Positions 1 to 7,841 of a stretch of 64,000 bases of DNA are shown one piece after another. A program made the translations under genes and the position numbers. Source of the DNA: Massilia horti (GTDB lineage Bacteria; Pseudomonadota; Gammaproteobacteria; Burkholderiales; Burkholderiaceae_D). Each line of letters opens with the position of its first letter. The stretch's first letter is position 1. The stretch lies in contig NZ_SPUM01000107.1 in assembly GCF_004614195.1 (NCBI RefSeq), positions 1 to 64,000 on the forward strand. Reading direction: 5' to 3'. The notes below the pieces were generated by a model that was given only the letters and a program-made list of their open reading frames with translations, was not told where the DNA came from and did not search any database.

Positions 1-92
1 CGCGCCCCCTACGATGTGCAGGAGACGTAGGTGGCGGCGCGCGCCGGAGGCTATCATGGGTGCGCACTTTCGTGCGCACCCTCCCTCATCCC
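1..92. repeat. Intergenic palindrome downstream of mrcA
   Basis: A perfect 10-bp inverted repeat GGGTGCGCAC / GTGCGCACCC (58-67 and 72-81) with a TTTC loop lies just past the mrcA stop. Bases 1-13 (CGCGCCCCCTACG) are identical to the right arm of the repeat at 54942-54954, so an element of the same family may begin left of the window. It could act as an mRNA 3'-end structure for mrcA, but there is no T-tract, so rho-independent termination is not supported. Confidence 0.6.
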
Positions 93-2444
93 TTAGAACA
101 ACTCGTTCCTCACCGCGTCGCGCGTCTTCTGGTCGCTTGGCGGCGGCGTGCCGACGTCCAGCGACGTCACGCCCGTCCCCGGCGGGTTCTCGGCGTAGTA
201 GTACTCGTCGCCGTACAGCACCAGCCCTTCCGGCACCGGCCGCTCCTCGACCGGCACGTTTTTCAGTGCCTTTTGCATGTAGCTGATCCAGATCGGCAGC
301 GCCAGTCCGCCGCCGGTTTCCTTGTTGCCCAGGTTCTTGGGCTGGTCGTAGCCGATCCAGGCGATCGCCACCAGCTTGGGCTGGTAGCCGGCAAACCAGG
401 CGTCGATCGAGTCGTTGGTGGTGCCGGTCTTGCCCGCCAGGTCGGGGCGCTTGAGCATCTGCCCGGCCTTGGCAGCGGTACCGTAGCGCACCACGTCCTT
501 GAGCATGCTGTCCATCAGGTACGCGTTGCGCGCGTCGATCACGCGGTTGGTCTCCACGCCGGCGCGCTCGGGCCGCGCCTCGGACAGCACCTTGCCGTCC
601 GCATCCGTCACCTTGGAGATCAGGTAGGGGCTGATGCGGTAGCCGCCGTTGGCGAACACCGCGTAGGCGCCTGCCATCTGCAGCGGCGTGGTCGCGCCCG
701 CACCCAGCGCCAGCGTCAGGTAGGCCGGGTTCTTGTCCGCGTCAAAGCCGAAGCGGGTCGCGTATTCCTGGCCGTAGCGCGCGCCGATCTTGTTCAGGAT
801 GCGGATCGAGATCATGTTCTTCGACTTGGTCAGGCCGCGCCGCATCGACATCGGGCCTTCGTACTTGTTGTCGTAGTTCTTCGGCTCCCACGCCTGGCCG
901 CCGGTGGCGCCGGCATCGAACGAGATCGGGGCGTCGTTGATGATCGTCGCCGGCGACAGGCCGCGCTCGAGCGAGGCCGAGTAGATGAACGGCTTGAACG
1001 AGGAACCCGGCTGGCGCCAGGCCTGGGTCACGTGGTTGAACTTGCTGCGGTTGAAGTCGAAGCCGCCCACCAGCGCGCGGATCGCGCCATCTTCGGTGCT
1101 GGCCGCGACGAACGCCGATTCCACCTGCGGCATCTGGGTGATGTTCCACTCCGAGTCGTCGTCCTGGCGCACGCGGATCACCGCGCCGCGCCGCACGCGC
1201 CGTTCGGGCGCCGCGTTCGTGGCCAGCCAGGCCTTGGCGAAGGCCAGGCCCTGCCCCTGGATCGTGATCTCTTCGCCGGAGGCGATCACCGCGCGCACCT
1301 TGGCCGGGGAAGCTTCGAGCACGATCGCGGCGACGATGTCGTCGCTGTCCGGATGCTCGGCCAGCTCGGCCTCGATCGCCTCGTCGGCCTCGGTCTTGTT
1401 GCCCGCGAGGTCGATGTAGGATTCCGGTCCGCGGTACGCGTGGCGCCGCTCGTAATCGATCACGCCGCGCCGCAGCGCGAGGTAGGCCGCGTCCTGGTCC
1501 GCCTTGGTGATGGTGGTGAACACGTTCAGGCCGCGGGTGTAGGTGTCTTCCTTGAACTGTTCGTACACCAGCTGGCGCGCCATCTCGGCCACGTACTCGG
1601 CGTGCACGCCGAAGGTGGTGCTGTCGGTCTTGATCTTGAGCTTTTCGTTCTTGGCCTGTTCAAACTGGGCTTCGGTGATGTAGCCCAGCTGGCGCATGCG
1701 CAGCAGGATGTACTGCTGGCGGGTGCGCGCCCGGGTCGGGTTGACCACCGGGTTGTAGGCCGACGGCGCCTTGGGCAGGCCGGCCAGCATCGCCGCTTCG
1801 GCCACGGTGATGTCGCGCAGGTCCTTGCCGAAATAGATCTGGGCCGCCGACTGGAAGCCGAACGCGCGCTGGCCCAGGTAGATCTGGTTCATGTACAGCT
1901 CCAGGATCTGGTCCTTGGTCAGGTTCTTTTCAATCTTCCACGCCAGCAGCGCTTCGTACGCCTTGCGCTTCCAGGTCTGCTCGGACGAGAGGAAGAAGTT
2001 GCGCGCCACCTGCTGGGTGATGGTGGAGGCGCCCTGGCGCGAGCGGCCGGTGGCGTTGTGCAGCATGGCGCGCGCGATGCCCAGGTAGTCGATGCCGCCG
2101 TGCTCGTAGAAGCGGTCGTCCTCGATCGCCAGCACCGCTTTCTTCATCACGTCCGGGATGTCCTTGAAGTGCACCAGGGTGCGGCGTTCCTCGCCGAATT
2201 CGCCGATCAGGACGTTGTCGGCGGTGAAGATGCGCAGCGGCATCTTGGGCCGGTAGTCCGTGATCGTGTCCAGCGCCGGCAGGTTCGGGTAGGCCATCGC
2301 CAGCGCAAACACGATGACCAGGGCGCCAACCACGCCCAGCCCGGCCAGGGAGCCGATCGCTATCAGGATCAGCCGCTTGAGGCTGAACTTGCCCGAACGA
2401 GGCTTGGGATCAGGGGGCGTCGCGCCAGATTGCGTTGATTTCAT
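93..2444 (-). CDS. mrcA: Penicillin-binding protein 1A (class A, bifunctional)
   Basis: Bifunctional peptidoglycan glycosyltransferase/transpeptidase that polymerises and cross-links murein at the outer face of the inner membrane. The 783-aa protein has a short basic cytoplasmic tail, one membrane anchor (about residues 24-50), a GT51 domain with EDDRFYEHGG (catalytic Glu about 108) and QGASTITQQ (137-145), and a transpeptidase domain with SSFK (about 478-481), SKN and KTGT (about 672). All catalytic motifs are present and the length is normal for PBP1A. Placement head to head with pilMNOPQ is the classic betaproteobacterial and gammaproteobacterial arrangement. The ATG at 2444 is followed directly by the basic tail and anchor, as expected for this family. 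It is called ponA in some species. Confidence 0.95.
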   Translation of the reverse strand: MKSTQSGATPPDPKPRSGKFSLKRLILIAIGSLAGLGVVGALVIVFALAMAYPNLPALDTITDYRPKMPLRIFTADNVLIGEFGEERRTLVHFKDIPDVMKKAVLAIEDDRFYEHGGIDYLGIARAMLHNATGRSRQGASTITQQVARNFFLSSEQTWKRKAYEALLAWKIEKNLTKDQILELYMNQIYLGQRAFGFQSAAQIYFGKDLRDITVAEAAMLAGLPKAPSAYNPVVNPTRARTRQQYILLRMRQLGYITEAQFEQAKNEKLKIKTDSTTFGVHAEYVAEMARQLVYEQFKEDTYTRGLNVFTTITKADQDAAYLALRRGVIDYERRHAYRGPESYIDLAGNKTEADEAIEAELAEHPDSDDIVAAIVLEASPAKVRAVIASGEEITIQGQGLAFAKAWLATNAAPERRVRRGAVIRVRQDDDSEWNITQMPQVESAFVAASTEDGAIRALVGGFDFNRSKFNHVTQAWRQPGSSFKPFIYSASLERGLSPATIINDAPISFDAGATGGQAWEPKNYDNKYEGPMSMRRGLTKSKNMISIRILNKIGARYGQEYATRFGFDADKNPAYLTLALGAGATTPLQMAGAYAVFANGGYRISPYLISKVTDADGKVLSEARPERAGVETNRVIDARNAYLMDSMLKDVVRYGTAAKAGQMLKRPDLAGKTGTTNDSIDAWFAGYQPKLVAIAWIGYDQPKNLGNKETGGGLALPIWISYMQKALKNVPVEERPVPEGLVLYGDEYYYAENPPGTGVTSLDVGTPPPSDQKTRDAVRNELF

Positions 2445-2761
2445 GCTCGCTTTCGCTACTGTTGACTCAATTCATTATAAGACAGGCCTTCACCGCACCA
2501 CCCCTGCGTTCCGCGCGCAGTATGGGCGTGGCAGAGTAAAGAACCTTGATCTGCCTCAATCCAAAACTGTCGTTTTCTCGCGCCGGATCATAATGTTCCA
2601 GTACAGAAATTTCTTGCCGGTACTCAGCCGAATTGCTACGATCTAATGTAGTGCCTCATAAACGTGCACTAGATAGTTGTTTTGTAACAAACATTCCCCC
2701 AGCGGGCGTTCAATTGGTATTCCTGCGCGGGTGCAGGTGTTGCAGGTGAGGGAGTACGCTC
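2445..2761. promoter_or_regulatory. Divergent mrcA/pilM control region
   Basis: This 317-bp gene-free stretch must carry the promoters of both mrcA (leftward) and the pil operon (rightward). Visible elements are an FNR-like half-conserved dyad TTGAT-CTGC-CTCAA (2546-2559), a CATAAT -10-like hexamer (2589-2594) without a convincing -35, and a dyad TTGTT-N4-AACAA (2677-2690). A ribosome binding site GAGGGAG precedes the pilM GTG by 7 nt. No sigma-54 consensus was noticed. The individual elements are weak; only the location of a control region is secure. Confidence 0.4.
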
Positions 2762-3838
2762 GTGATCAATCTCGGTTCCTTGTTTGGAAAGTCCAGCCCG
2801 CCGTTGGTCGGGCTCGACATCAGTACGTCCGCGGTGCGCCTGGTCGAGCTGGCCGACGCCGGCAAGGGTGACATGCGGCTCGAGCGCTACGCGTCCGAGC
2901 CGCTGCCGCGCGGCGCCATTGTCGACGGCAATATCGAGAACATCGAAGCGGTGTCGGAAGCGGTGCAGCGCGTCTTGAAAAAGAGCGGCACGCGGGCCAG
3001 GCTGGTCGCGCTTGGCATGCCGCCGGCCGCGGTCATCACCAAGAAGATCATCCTGCCGGCGGGCATGTCCGAAGACCAGCTCGAAGTGCAGGTCGAGTCC
3101 GAGGCGAGCCAGTATATCCCGTTTGCGCTCGATGAGGTAAGCCTGGATTTCGACGTCATCGGCCCGGCCGCCAATTCAAGCGACGACATGGAAGTGATGC
3201 TGGCCGCGGCGCGCCGCGAGAAGGTCGAGGACCGGGTCGCGGTCGCCGAAGCGGCGGGCCTGAAGGCGACCGTGATGGACATCGAATCGTACGCGGCGCG
3301 CGCCGCGCTCGAGCCGGCGATCGCGCGCCTGCCCAATGAAGGAAAGGACCAGGTGGTGGCGCTGTTCCAGATCGGCGCCCAGGCCACCCACATCTCGGTG
3401 CTGCTGGGTGGCGAGGCCGTCTACGAGCGCGAGCAGCCGTTCGGCGGCAACCAGCTCACCCAGGACATCGCGCGCGCCTACGGCATGTCGTTCGAGGAGG
3501 CGGAAACCCGCAAGAAGGCGGGCGAGCTGCCGGAGAACTATGCTGCCGACCTGCTCGCGCCGTTCCTGGAAAGCGCGGCGCTGGAAATCACGCGCGCGAT
3601 CCAGTTCTTCTACACCTCGACCCCGTACACCCGGATCGACCAGCTGTTCCTGGCCGGCGGCTGCGCCCGGATTCCTGGCCTGCTCGAGATTATCGGCAGC
3701 CGCACCCGCATCCCCAGCAGCGTCGCCTCGCCCTTCGCCGGCATGCAGCTCGCACCTGGCGTGCGCGAACACCAGCTCAAGGCCGAGGCGCCGGCCTACC
3801 TGGTGGCGTGCGGGCTGGCCAAGAGGAGGTTCGGCTGA
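2762..3838 (+). CDS. pilM: Type IV pilus inner-membrane platform protein PilM
   Basis: Cytoplasmic actin-like ATPase-fold protein that binds the N-terminal tail of PilN and couples the PilNOP alignment subcomplex to the pilus motor. The 358-aa protein starts on GTG with MINLGSLFGK and shows the phosphate-binding VGLDISTSAVRLVEL segment near residue 16, the SEDQLEVQVESEA region, and a C-terminal LFLAGGCARIPGL adenosine-site motif. Length matches the family. It is the first gene of pilMNOPQ; its TGA overlaps the pilN ATG by one base (3838), indicating translational coupling. Confidence 0.95.
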   Translation: MINLGSLFGKSSPPLVGLDISTSAVRLVELADAGKGDMRLERYASEPLPRGAIVDGNIENIEAVSEAVQRVLKKSGTRARLVALGMPPAAVITKKIILPAGMSEDQLEVQVESEASQYIPFALDEVSLDFDVIGPAANSSDDMEVMLAAARREKVEDRVAVAEAAGLKATVMDIESYAARAALEPAIARLPNEGKDQVVALFQIGAQATHISVLLGGEAVYEREQPFGGNQLTQDIARAYGMSFEEAETRKKAGELPENYAADLLAPFLESAALEITRAIQFFYTSTPYTRIDQLFLAGGCARIPGLLEIIGSRTRIPSSVASPFAGMQLAPGVREHQLKAEAPAYLVACGLAKRRFG

Positions 3839-4443
3839 TGATCAAGATTAACCTGCTCCCGCACCGGGAAGTCAAACGCCGGCAGAAGCAGGCCGCCTTC
3901 GTGGCCCTGCTGGCGCTGGGCGGCATCCTCGGGGTGGCGGTGGTGCTGGCCGTGGGCGGCTACAACGCGCGCCGGATCTCGATCCAGGGCGAGCGCAACC
4001 TGGTGCTCAAGGGCGCCAACGCGGAGCTGGACAAGAAGATCGGCGCGATCAAGGCGCTGAAAGAGGAAATCGAGGCGCTCAAGGCGCGCCAGCAGGCGGT
4101 CGAGGACTTGCAGGGCGACCGCAACCAGCCGGTCTACCTGCTCGATGAACTGGTCAGGCAGACGCCGGACGGGGTCTACCTGAAGAACTTCAAGCAGGAC
4201 GGCCAGCGCGTGACGCTGCAGGGCTACGCGCAGTCGCAGGAGCGCGTGGCCGAGCTGCTGCGCAACCTGTCGGGCAATTCGCCGTGGCTCGAGCGCCCCG
4301 ACCTGACCGAGGTGCGCGCTGCCACGCTGGCGCAAAACAGGACCGCCCGCAAGGTCGTCGAATTCACGCTCGCGGTCCACATCAAGCGCGCGCGTGAGGC
4401 CGACGAGCCGGCCAAGGGAACGCCGGGAGCAAAATCGTCATGA
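3838..4443 (+). CDS. pilN: Type IV pilus assembly protein PilN
   Basis: Bitopic inner-membrane protein, 201 aa, that pairs with PilO and contacts PilM through its N-terminal cytoplasmic motif. The start at 3838 was chosen because the product then begins MIKINLLPHRE, the conserved INLLP PilM-binding motif, and an AGGAGG ribosome site lies in the end of pilM. One membrane segment spans about residues 20-41, followed by a coiled-coil-like stretch rich in Lys, Glu and Ala (about 50-90) and a ferredoxin-like periplasmic domain. The stop overlaps the pilO start. Confidence 0.93.
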   Translation: MIKINLLPHREVKRRQKQAAFVALLALGGILGVAVVLAVGGYNARRISIQGERNLVLKGANAELDKKIGAIKALKEEIEALKARQQAVEDLQGDRNQPVYLLDELVRQTPDGVYLKNFKQDGQRVTLQGYAQSQERVAELLRNLSGNSPWLERPDLTEVRAATLAQNRTARKVVEFTLAVHIKRAREADEPAKGTPGAKSS

Positions 4444-5120
4444 ACATCGACCTGAAAGACCTCGGCGGGGAGCTCGCGGCCCAGTTCCACGGGCTGCGCG
4501 GACGCAAGCCCGGGCAGTGGCCGCTGGCGCCGCGCCTCTTGTGCGCGGCCGGCGTGATGGCCGCCGTAACCACCCTGGGCTACTTTGCCTACTGGAGCGG
4601 CCAGTACGAGGACCTCGAAACCGGCGCCAGGCAGGAAGAAAAGCTGCGCGCCGACTACCGGGCCAAGATGGCGCAGGCCATCAACCTGGAAGCGTTGCAG
4701 GCGCAAAAGCTGCAGGTCGACCAGTCCGTGGAGCGCCTGGAGAAGCAGTTGCCGAGCAAGGCCGAGATGGCCGCGCTGCTGTCGGACATCAACCAGGCCG
4801 GCATCGGCCGCGGCCTGCAGTTCGAGCTGTTCAAGCCGGGCCAGGTGGTGGTCAAGGATTACTACGCCGAGCTGCCGATCGACATCAAGGTCACCGGCAG
4901 CTACCACGACGTGGGCGCGTTCGCGGCCGACATGGCCAACCTGCCGCGCATCGTCACCCTGAACAACCTGTCGCTCACCGCCGGCAAGGACGGCATGCTG
5001 TTGCTCGATGCGGTGGCCAAGACCTTCCGCTACCTCGATCCGGACGAACTGGCGTCGCAGAAGGCGGCGCGCGCCAAGAAGAAGGATGCCAAGGCCAAAC
5101 CGCATGGAGGCGCGGCATGA
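4440..5120 (+). CDS. pilO: Type IV pilus assembly protein PilO
   Basis: Inner-membrane partner of PilN in the alignment subcomplex linking motor to secretin. The 226-aa protein has a single membrane anchor at about residues 31-51, a coiled-coil segment (about 55-105) and a periplasmic domain with the family-typical FKPGQVVVKDYYAELPI and VGAFAADMANLPRIVTL stretches. Its ATG overlaps the pilN stop (ATGA at 4440) and its stop overlaps the pilP start. The Lys/Ala-rich C-terminus is unremarkable for the family. Confidence 0.94.
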   Translation: MNIDLKDLGGELAAQFHGLRGRKPGQWPLAPRLLCAAGVMAAVTTLGYFAYWSGQYEDLETGARQEEKLRADYRAKMAQAINLEALQAQKLQVDQSVERLEKQLPSKAEMAALLSDINQAGIGRGLQFELFKPGQVVVKDYYAELPIDIKVTGSYHDVGAFAADMANLPRIVTLNNLSLTAGKDGMLLLDAVAKTFRYLDPDELASQKAARAKKKDAKAKPHGGAA

Positions 5121-5656
5121 TGGCCCGCACCACAATACTCGCGCTCGCGGCCCTGCTGCTGGCCGGCTGCGGCGACAGCGACGTCAAGGAAGTGCGCGAC
5201 TGGATGGCGCAGGTGCGCAAGGAAACCAAGCCGGGCGTCAAGCCGCTGCCCGAGCCCAAGGAGTTCATCCCCTACGCCTACAAGCTCAGGGACGCGGTCG
5301 ATCCGTTCAGCCCGAACAAGCTCCAGGTCGAGCTGGCCAACGGGGCCGAGGCGTCGGAAAACCCGCTCAAGCCGGACTCGCGGCGCCCCAGGGAACTGCT
5401 CGAGCAATACCCGCTCGACACGATGCACCTGGTGGGCACGCTGCACAAGGCCGGGGTCGGCTATGGGCTGGTGCAGATCGACAAGAACGTCTACAAGGTC
5501 AAGGCCGGCCAGCGCATCGGCGAAAACTACGGACTGGTCACGCGCGTGACCGAAAACGCAATCGACATCAAGGAAACCGTCCAGGACGCGGCCGGCGAGT
5601 GGGTCGAGCGCAAGACGAGGCTGGAGTTGCAGGTAAGTAAGGAGAGTGGCAAATGA
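5117..5656 (+). CDS. pilP: Type IV pilus assembly lipoprotein PilP
   Basis: Inner-membrane lipoprotein (179 aa) connecting PilNO to the PilQ secretin. A type II signal peptide ends in LLAGC with the lipidated Cys at about residue 18; a flexible Pro/Lys segment leads to the beta-sandwich PilP domain containing YPLDTMHLVGTL and the GQRIGENYG turn. ATG 5117 overlaps the pilO stop; a second ATG at 5120 is an equally possible start. The stop overlaps pilQ, so the whole operon is translationally coupled. Confidence 0.95.
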   Translation: MMARTTILALAALLLAGCGDSDVKEVRDWMAQVRKETKPGVKPLPEPKEFIPYAYKLRDAVDPFSPNKLQVELANGAEASENPLKPDSRRPRELLEQYPLDTMHLVGTLHKAGVGYGLVQIDKNVYKVKAGQRIGENYGLVTRVTENAIDIKETVQDAAGEWVERKTRLELQVSKESGK

Positions 5657-7803
5657 CCCGACTTGGAACCGTGCTGGTGCGCCTGTGCGCGCTGCTGCTG
5701 GCACTGGCGAACGGCACCGCGCTGGCCCAGGATAACGCGATCGAATCGATCAGCGCCACCCAGCACGGCGCGAACGTGATCGTCAACATCGCGCTGAAAG
5801 AGGCCCCGGGCAAGCTCCCGATCGGCTTTTCGATCACCAACCCGGCGCGCATCGCGCTCGATTTCGGCGCCACCGCCAACGCGACCGGCAAGACCTTTCA
5901 TGAGATCAACCTCGGCGACCTGCGGGGCGTGAACCTGGTGCAGGCCGGCGAGCGCACGCGCCTGGTGTTCACCCTCAAGCGGCCGCTGAACTACGCCACC
6001 GCCATCGACGGCAAGTCGGTGATCGTGACGATCGACGGCTCGGGCGGCGTGGCGCACGCCGTCGACGCAGGCGGCGTGCCGGTGGGAGAGGCGCGAGTAG
6101 CGAGCGCGCCGCGCCAGCAATTGCGCGACCTCGACTTCAAGCGCGGGCCGAACGGCGAGGGCCGGATCGTGGTCGACCTGCCCAACAGCCAGGTGGCGGT
6201 GGACGTGCGCCAGGCCGGCAACCAGATCCTGGTCGATTTCCTGCACACCAGCCTGCCGGTGAACCTGCGCCGGCGGCTGGACGTAACCGACTTCGGCACC
6301 CCGGTTTCGCGCGTGACCACGGCGGCGCAGGGCGATAACGTGCGCATGACGATCGACGCCCACGGCCTGTGGGAGCAGAGCGTGTACCAGAGCGACACCC
6401 AGCTGGTGGTCGACGTCAAGCCGGTCAGGGAAGACCGCAACAAGCTGGCCCAGGGCAGCGGCGGCTACCGCGGCGAGAAGATGTCGTTCGACTTCCAGAG
6501 CGTGGAGGTGCGCGCGGCGCTGCAGATGGTGGCCGATGTCTCGGGCCTGAACATCATCGCCAGCGACACCGTGACCGGCAACCTGACCCTGCGCCTGAAG
6601 GACGTGCCATGGGACCAGGCGCTGGACGTGATCCTGCAGGCCAAGGGCCTGGACATGCGCAAGAACGGCAACGTGCTGTGGATCGCGCCCAAGGAAGAGC
6701 TGCTGACCAAGGAGAAGCTCGAGCTCGAGCAGAAGGCGCAGATCGCCGACCTGGAGCCGCTGCGCTCGGAGATCTTCCAGCTGAACTACCAGAAGGCCGA
6801 GGCGTTTCGCGCCGTGTTCGGGCTGGACGCGAACGGCGCGGCCGGCGGCGACGGCAAGAACCGCGTGCTGTCCAAGCGCGGCAGCGCGATCATCGATTCG
6901 CGCACCAACCAGCTGTTCGTGACCGACATCGCGTCCAAAATCGAGGACGTGCGCAAGCTGATCCAGAAGGTCGACATCCCGTCCAAGCAGGTGCTGATCG
7001 AAGCGCGCCTGGTCGAGGCCAACGACGGCTTTTCGCGCAACCTCGGCGCCAAGCTTGGCTTTGCCGACCTGCGCGGCTTTCGCGGCGGCGATCCCGGCTA
7101 CCAGGTCAGCGGCAACCAGCGCGTCGCGATCGGCGGCAACCTGACCGGCGTCGGGCAGGTGACCATGCAGACGCCGGACAAGGGCGACGGCTACACCAAC
7201 ACCACGATGGTCAACCTGCCGGCGGCGAGCATCAACGCGGTGCAGCCGTCGTCCATCGCGTTCAGCCTGTTCTCCTCGGCCGCCAACCGCTTCCTGAACC
7301 TGGAGCTGTCGGCGCTGGAAGCGGACGGCAAGGGCAAGGTGACCTCCAGCCCACGCGTGGTCACCGAGGACAACGTGCCGGCGGTGATCGAGCAGGGCGT
7401 CGAGCTGCCGTACCAGCAGTCCACCAGCAGCGGCGCGACCTCGGTGGCGTTCAAGAAGGCCAACCTGCGCCTGGAGGTGACGCCGCAGATCACCCCGGAC
7501 GGCAACGTGGTGCTCGAAGTGGACATCAACAAGGATTCGAAGGGTGACCTGACCCCGGCCGGTTTCGCGGTCAACACCCAGCACGTGAAGACCCGCGTCA
7601 TGGTCGAGAACGGCGGCACGGTGGTGCTGGGCGGGATCTACCAGCAGGTCGAGCGCAACGACGTGAACAAGGTGCCGCTGTTGGGCGACATCCCGGTCGT
7701 GGGCCACCTGTTCAAGACCAACAGCCGGGAAAACAACAAGACTGAATTGCTGGTATTCATCACGCCCAAGATCGTGACGGAAAAGCAGGCGACGGCACGC
7801 TGA
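5653..7803 (+). CDS. pilQ: Type IV pilus secretin PilQ
   Basis: Outer-membrane secretin through which the pilus is extruded. The 716-aa protein has a Sec signal peptide (cleavage after TALA, about residue 25), two AMIN domains (about 30-130 and 150-260) that bind peptidoglycan, an STN domain with MSFDFQSVEVRAALQMVADV (about 276-340), an N1-type secretin domain containing VDIPSKQVLIEARLVEA, and the C-terminal secretin pore ending in VPLLGDIPVVGHLF. Size and domain order are typical of betaproteobacterial PilQ. It is the last gene of the operon; the next gene begins 38 nt downstream without an obvious terminator. Confidence 0.96.
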   Translation: MTRLGTVLVRLCALLLALANGTALAQDNAIESISATQHGANVIVNIALKEAPGKLPIGFSITNPARIALDFGATANATGKTFHEINLGDLRGVNLVQAGERTRLVFTLKRPLNYATAIDGKSVIVTIDGSGGVAHAVDAGGVPVGEARVASAPRQQLRDLDFKRGPNGEGRIVVDLPNSQVAVDVRQAGNQILVDFLHTSLPVNLRRRLDVTDFGTPVSRVTTAAQGDNVRMTIDAHGLWEQSVYQSDTQLVVDVKPVREDRNKLAQGSGGYRGEKMSFDFQSVEVRAALQMVADVSGLNIIASDTVTGNLTLRLKDVPWDQALDVILQAKGLDMRKNGNVLWIAPKEELLTKEKLELEQKAQIADLEPLRSEIFQLNYQKAEAFRAVFGLDANGAAGGDGKNRVLSKRGSAIIDSRTNQLFVTDIASKIEDVRKLIQKVDIPSKQVLIEARLVEANDGFSRNLGAKLGFADLRGFRGGDPGYQVSGNQRVAIGGNLTGVGQVTMQTPDKGDGYTNTTMVNLPAASINAVQPSSIAFSLFSSAANRFLNLELSALEADGKGKVTSSPRVVTEDNVPAVIEQGVELPYQQSTSSGATSVAFKKANLRLEVTPQITPDGNVVLEVDINKDSKGDLTPAGFAVNTQHVKTRVMVENGGTVVLGGIYQQVERNDVNKVPLLGDIPVVGHLFKTNSRENNKTELLVFITPKIVTEKQATAR

Positions 7804-7841
7804 GCGCCGCCAAAAACAACATCAAGAACAATCAGGCATCC

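Noticed and set aside
60..2438. Very long open frame on the plus strand opposite mrcA (792 codons)
   Set aside because: Composition is Arg/His/Val-rich with no recognisable domain; it is a codon-bias shadow of the well-supported mrcA gene. Similar antisense frames opposite pilQ, the S8 proteases, the EAL protein, the antiporter and rpoN were rejected for the same reason.
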